A DNA stretch of 64,000 nt from Roseovarius sp. THAF9 (GTDB lineage: Bacteria; Pseudomonadota; Alphaproteobacteria; Rhodobacterales; Rhodobacteraceae): contig NZ_CP045404.1 of assembly GCF_009363715.1 (NCBI RefSeq), positions 3,440,001 to 3,504,000 of the forward strand, read 5' to 3'. This document shows, piece after piece, positions 62,236 to 64,000 of this stretch. The position numbers and the translations under genes were made by a program. The notes below the pieces were generated by a model that searched no databases, had not been told where the DNA came from, and was given only the letters and a program-made list of their open reading frames with translations. Each line of letters opens with the position of its first letter. Position 1 is the stretch's first letter.

Positions 62236-64000
62236 TTATTGCTCCGGCACCAGAATCTCGCGCTTGCCCACATGGTTGGCGGAACTGACGACGCCTTCCT
62301 CCTCCATCTGCTCGACCAGCCGCGCGGCCTTGTTATAGCCGATGGCCAGCTTGCGTTGGATATAGGACGTGCTGCATTTCCGGTCGGTGATGGCGATCTG
62401 AACGGCCTGGTCATACAGGGCATCCTCGCCGTCCGTATTGCCGCCCGTCGACAGACCCAGAACCGCATCGATCTTGTCGGCCTTGTCGTCCTCGGGGCCG
62501 TCCTGCACGCCACCCACATAGACCGGCGGGCCGAAAGCCTTCAGGTGATTCACCACCTCTTCGACCTCTTCATCGCTCACGAAGGGCCCGTGACTGCGGG
62601 TAATCTTGCCGCCGCCCGCCATGTACAGCATGTCACCCATACCCAGAAGCTGCTCGGCCCCCATCTCGCCAAGGATCGTGCGGCTGTCGATCTTGCTGGT
62701 CACCTGAAAGCTGATCCGGGTGGGGAAGTTCGCCTTGATCGTCCCTGTAATGACGTCCACCGACGGGCGCTGCGTGGCCATGATCAGGTGGATGCCCGAC
62801 GCCCGCGCCATCTGCGCGAGGCGCTGGATGCAGGCCTCGATCTCCTTGCCGGCAACCATCATCAGGTCAGCCATCTCGTCGACGATGACCACGATAAAGG
62901 GCATCTTCTCGGGCGCGAATTCCTCGGTCTCGAACACCGGCTCGCCGGTGTCGTCGTCGAACCCGGTCTGCACCGTCCGGCTGAACATCTCGCCCTTGGC
63001 CAGCGCATCGGCCACCCGGCTGTTGTAGCCGTCGATATTGCGCACTCCCATCTTCGACATCTTGCGATAGCGGTCTTCCATTTCCGCCACGACCCATTTC
63101 AACGCCACCACGGCCTTCTTCGGGTCCGTCACCACCGGGCTCAGCAAGTGCGGAATCCCGTCATATACGCTCAGTTCCAGCATCTTCGGGTCGATCATCA
63201 CCATCCGCAGATCCTCGGGCGTCAGCTTGTAAAGCAGGCTCAGGATCATCGTGTTGATCGCCACCGACTTGCCCGACCCCGTCGTCCCCGCGATCAGCAG
63301 GTGAGGCATCTTGGCAAGGTTCGCCACCATCGGGTCGCCGCCGATATCCTTGCCCAGCGCCAGCGGCAGCTTCTGGTTGCCGTCGCCATAGTCGCGGCTC
63401 GACAGGATCTCGCGGAAACTGACCATCTCGCGGTTGTCATTGGGCAGCTCGATCCCGATCACCGAGCGGCCCGGCACGGTGCTGACCCGCGCCGACAGGG
63501 CCGACATCGACCGCGCGATATCGTCCGCCAAGCCGATGACACGACTGGCTTTCAGGCCCGGCGCCGGCTCCAGTTCGTACATGGTCACAACGGGGCCGGG
63601 GCGCACGCTGACGATCTCGCCCTTCACGCCATAATCGTCCAGCACCGTCTCCAGCATCCGGGCGTTTTCCTCCAACGCCTCGTCGCTCAGGTGATGACGC
63701 TGGATGTTGACCGGATTGGTCAACAGGCTCAGCGGCGGCAACTCGTACTCGACCTGCGGCTTTTCCTCGAATTGCAGCTTGGGCTGCGCCTCGGCCTGCG
63801 CCCGGGTGGACGGTTGCGGCGCACGGCGCGGCGGGTGCTGCACGACCTTCTTCGGCTCGGTCGCGGGCACTTCCGCGGGCGTTGCGGCGCGCGAGTAGAC
63901 CGGAACCTCCGACTCTGCCTGATATGCGTCATAGGCGCCATAGCCATCTTCGATCACCTCGTCCTCGGGCGCGGCCTCGACCATCTCCTGCATCGGTGCA
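62236..64000 (-). CDS. ftsK: DNA translocase FtsK, 5' part outside window
   Basis: The C-terminal 588 or so codons; the frame is open to the window edge, so the N-terminal membrane domain lies beyond it. The Pro/Ala-rich linker (near the edge) leads to the motor: Walker [13 protein letters not shown], Walker [12 protein letters not shown], then the gamma winged helix (ending [14 protein letters not shown]) that reads KOPS. It moves chromosome dimers at the septum and activates XerCD. Confidence 0.95.
   Translation of the reverse strand, partial: APMQEMVEAAPEDEVIEDGYGAYDAYQAESEVPVYSRAATPAEVPATEPKKVVQHPPRRAPQPSTRAQAEAQPKLQFEEKPQVEYELPPLSLLTNPVNIQRHHLSDEALEENARMLETVLDDYGVKGEIVSVRPGPVVTMYELEPAPGLKASRVIGLADDIARSMSALSARVSTVPGRSVIGIELPNDNREMVSFREILSSRDYGDGNQKLPLALGKDIGGDPMVANLAKMPHLLIAGTTGSGKSVAINTMILSLLYKLTPEDLRMVMIDPKMLELSVYDGIPHLLSPVVTDPKKAVVALKWVVAEMEDRYRKMSKMGVRNIDGYNSRVADALAKGEMFSRTVQTGFDDDTGEPVFETEEFAPEKMPFIVVIVDEMADLMMVAGKEIEACIQRLAQMARASGIHLIMATQRPSVDVITGTIKANFPTRISFQVTSKIDSRTILGEMGAEQLLGMGDMLYMAGGGKITRSHGPFVSDEEVEEVVNHLKAFGPPVYVGGVQDGPEDDKADKIDAVLGLSTGGNTDGEDALYDQAVQIAITDRKCSTSYIQRKLAIGYNKAARLVEQMEEEGVVSSANHVGKREILVPEQ

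Noticed and set aside
1..64000. tRNA, rRNA or CRISPR array
   Set aside because: Intergenic gaps were read for cloverleaf patterns and regularly spaced repeats; none was seen. tRNAscan-SE or Infernal would settle small RNAs.

Overview
The window is 64 kb of dense, GC-rich chromosome from an alphaproteobacterium. It is most likely a member of the Rhodobacteraceae (roseobacter group). This is inferred from a divergent fnrL/hemN pair with an FNR box between them, an ETF-ubiquinone oxidoreductase, PHB genes phaA and phaB, small Rhodobacterales-type proteins (DUF6478, DUF2007, YdcH/DUF465), and short intergenic repeats of a kind common in this family. No rRNA, tRNA, CRISPR array or prophage was found. 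The first gene (EamA transporter) and the last gene (ftsK) run off the ends of the window.

Layout. 0-4.3 kb: transporter fragment, GT2 glycosyltransferase, an orphan Tat-secreted family 5 solute-binding protein and an overlapping FkbM methyltransferase. 4.3-7.3 kb: an IS91-type rolling-circle transposase paired with a tyrosine recombinase, in spacer DNA beside fnrL. 7.3-20.2 kb: housekeeping genes, namely fnrL/hemN, the nfuA-tsaB-rimI group, a universal stress protein, greA, etfQO, a TPR protein overlapping ispE, a polyprenyl diphosphate synthase and a tRNA-methyltransferase-like enzyme. 20.2-25.3 kb: a LysR regulator facing a 39-codon gene, then phaB, a patatin-like gene interrupted by one in-frame TAG, phaA and an EAL-domain protein. 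25.4-37.3 kb: tag, ilvD, a lipoprotein, DUF6478, two lower-GC GNAT acetyltransferases, mutL-rmuC, rhodanese, a membrane protein, an aspartoacylase-like enzyme and a 1-Cys peroxiredoxin. 37.4-42.3 kb: aldehyde dehydrogenase, GT25 and GT11 glycosyltransferases, a kinase-like protein with an acyl-CoA-synthetase-like tail, and rluA.

42.4-53.3 kb is the most coherent accessory block: eleven co-directional minus-strand genes. They are an XRE-cupin regulator, two LysE-type exporters, two GFA-fold proteins, two large FAD/GcvT dehydrogenases of the dimethylglycine/sarcosine type, a homocysteine methyltransferase, an MDR oxidoreductase and two unrecognised proteins. Each unknown overlaps the start of one dehydrogenase gene by 8 bp. 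Two identical-geometry operators (GTGAAA-N13-TTTCAC) lie just upstream of the regulator. The block looks like an N-methyl or betaine C1-catabolic operon.

On the other side of those operators, facing away, is a secreted 574-residue protein with two DM9 repeats, a Ser/Thr-rich beta region resembling aerolysin/natterin-type pore formers, and a C-terminal peptidoglycan-binding domain. It is the most unusual single gene here. 55.3-64 kb returns to ordinary genes: methionine sulfoxide reductase (GAF), thiolase, a STAS/HATPase partner-switch pair, gamma-glutamyltransferase, hspQ, a lytic-transglycosylase lipoprotein, lolA, exoD and ftsK.
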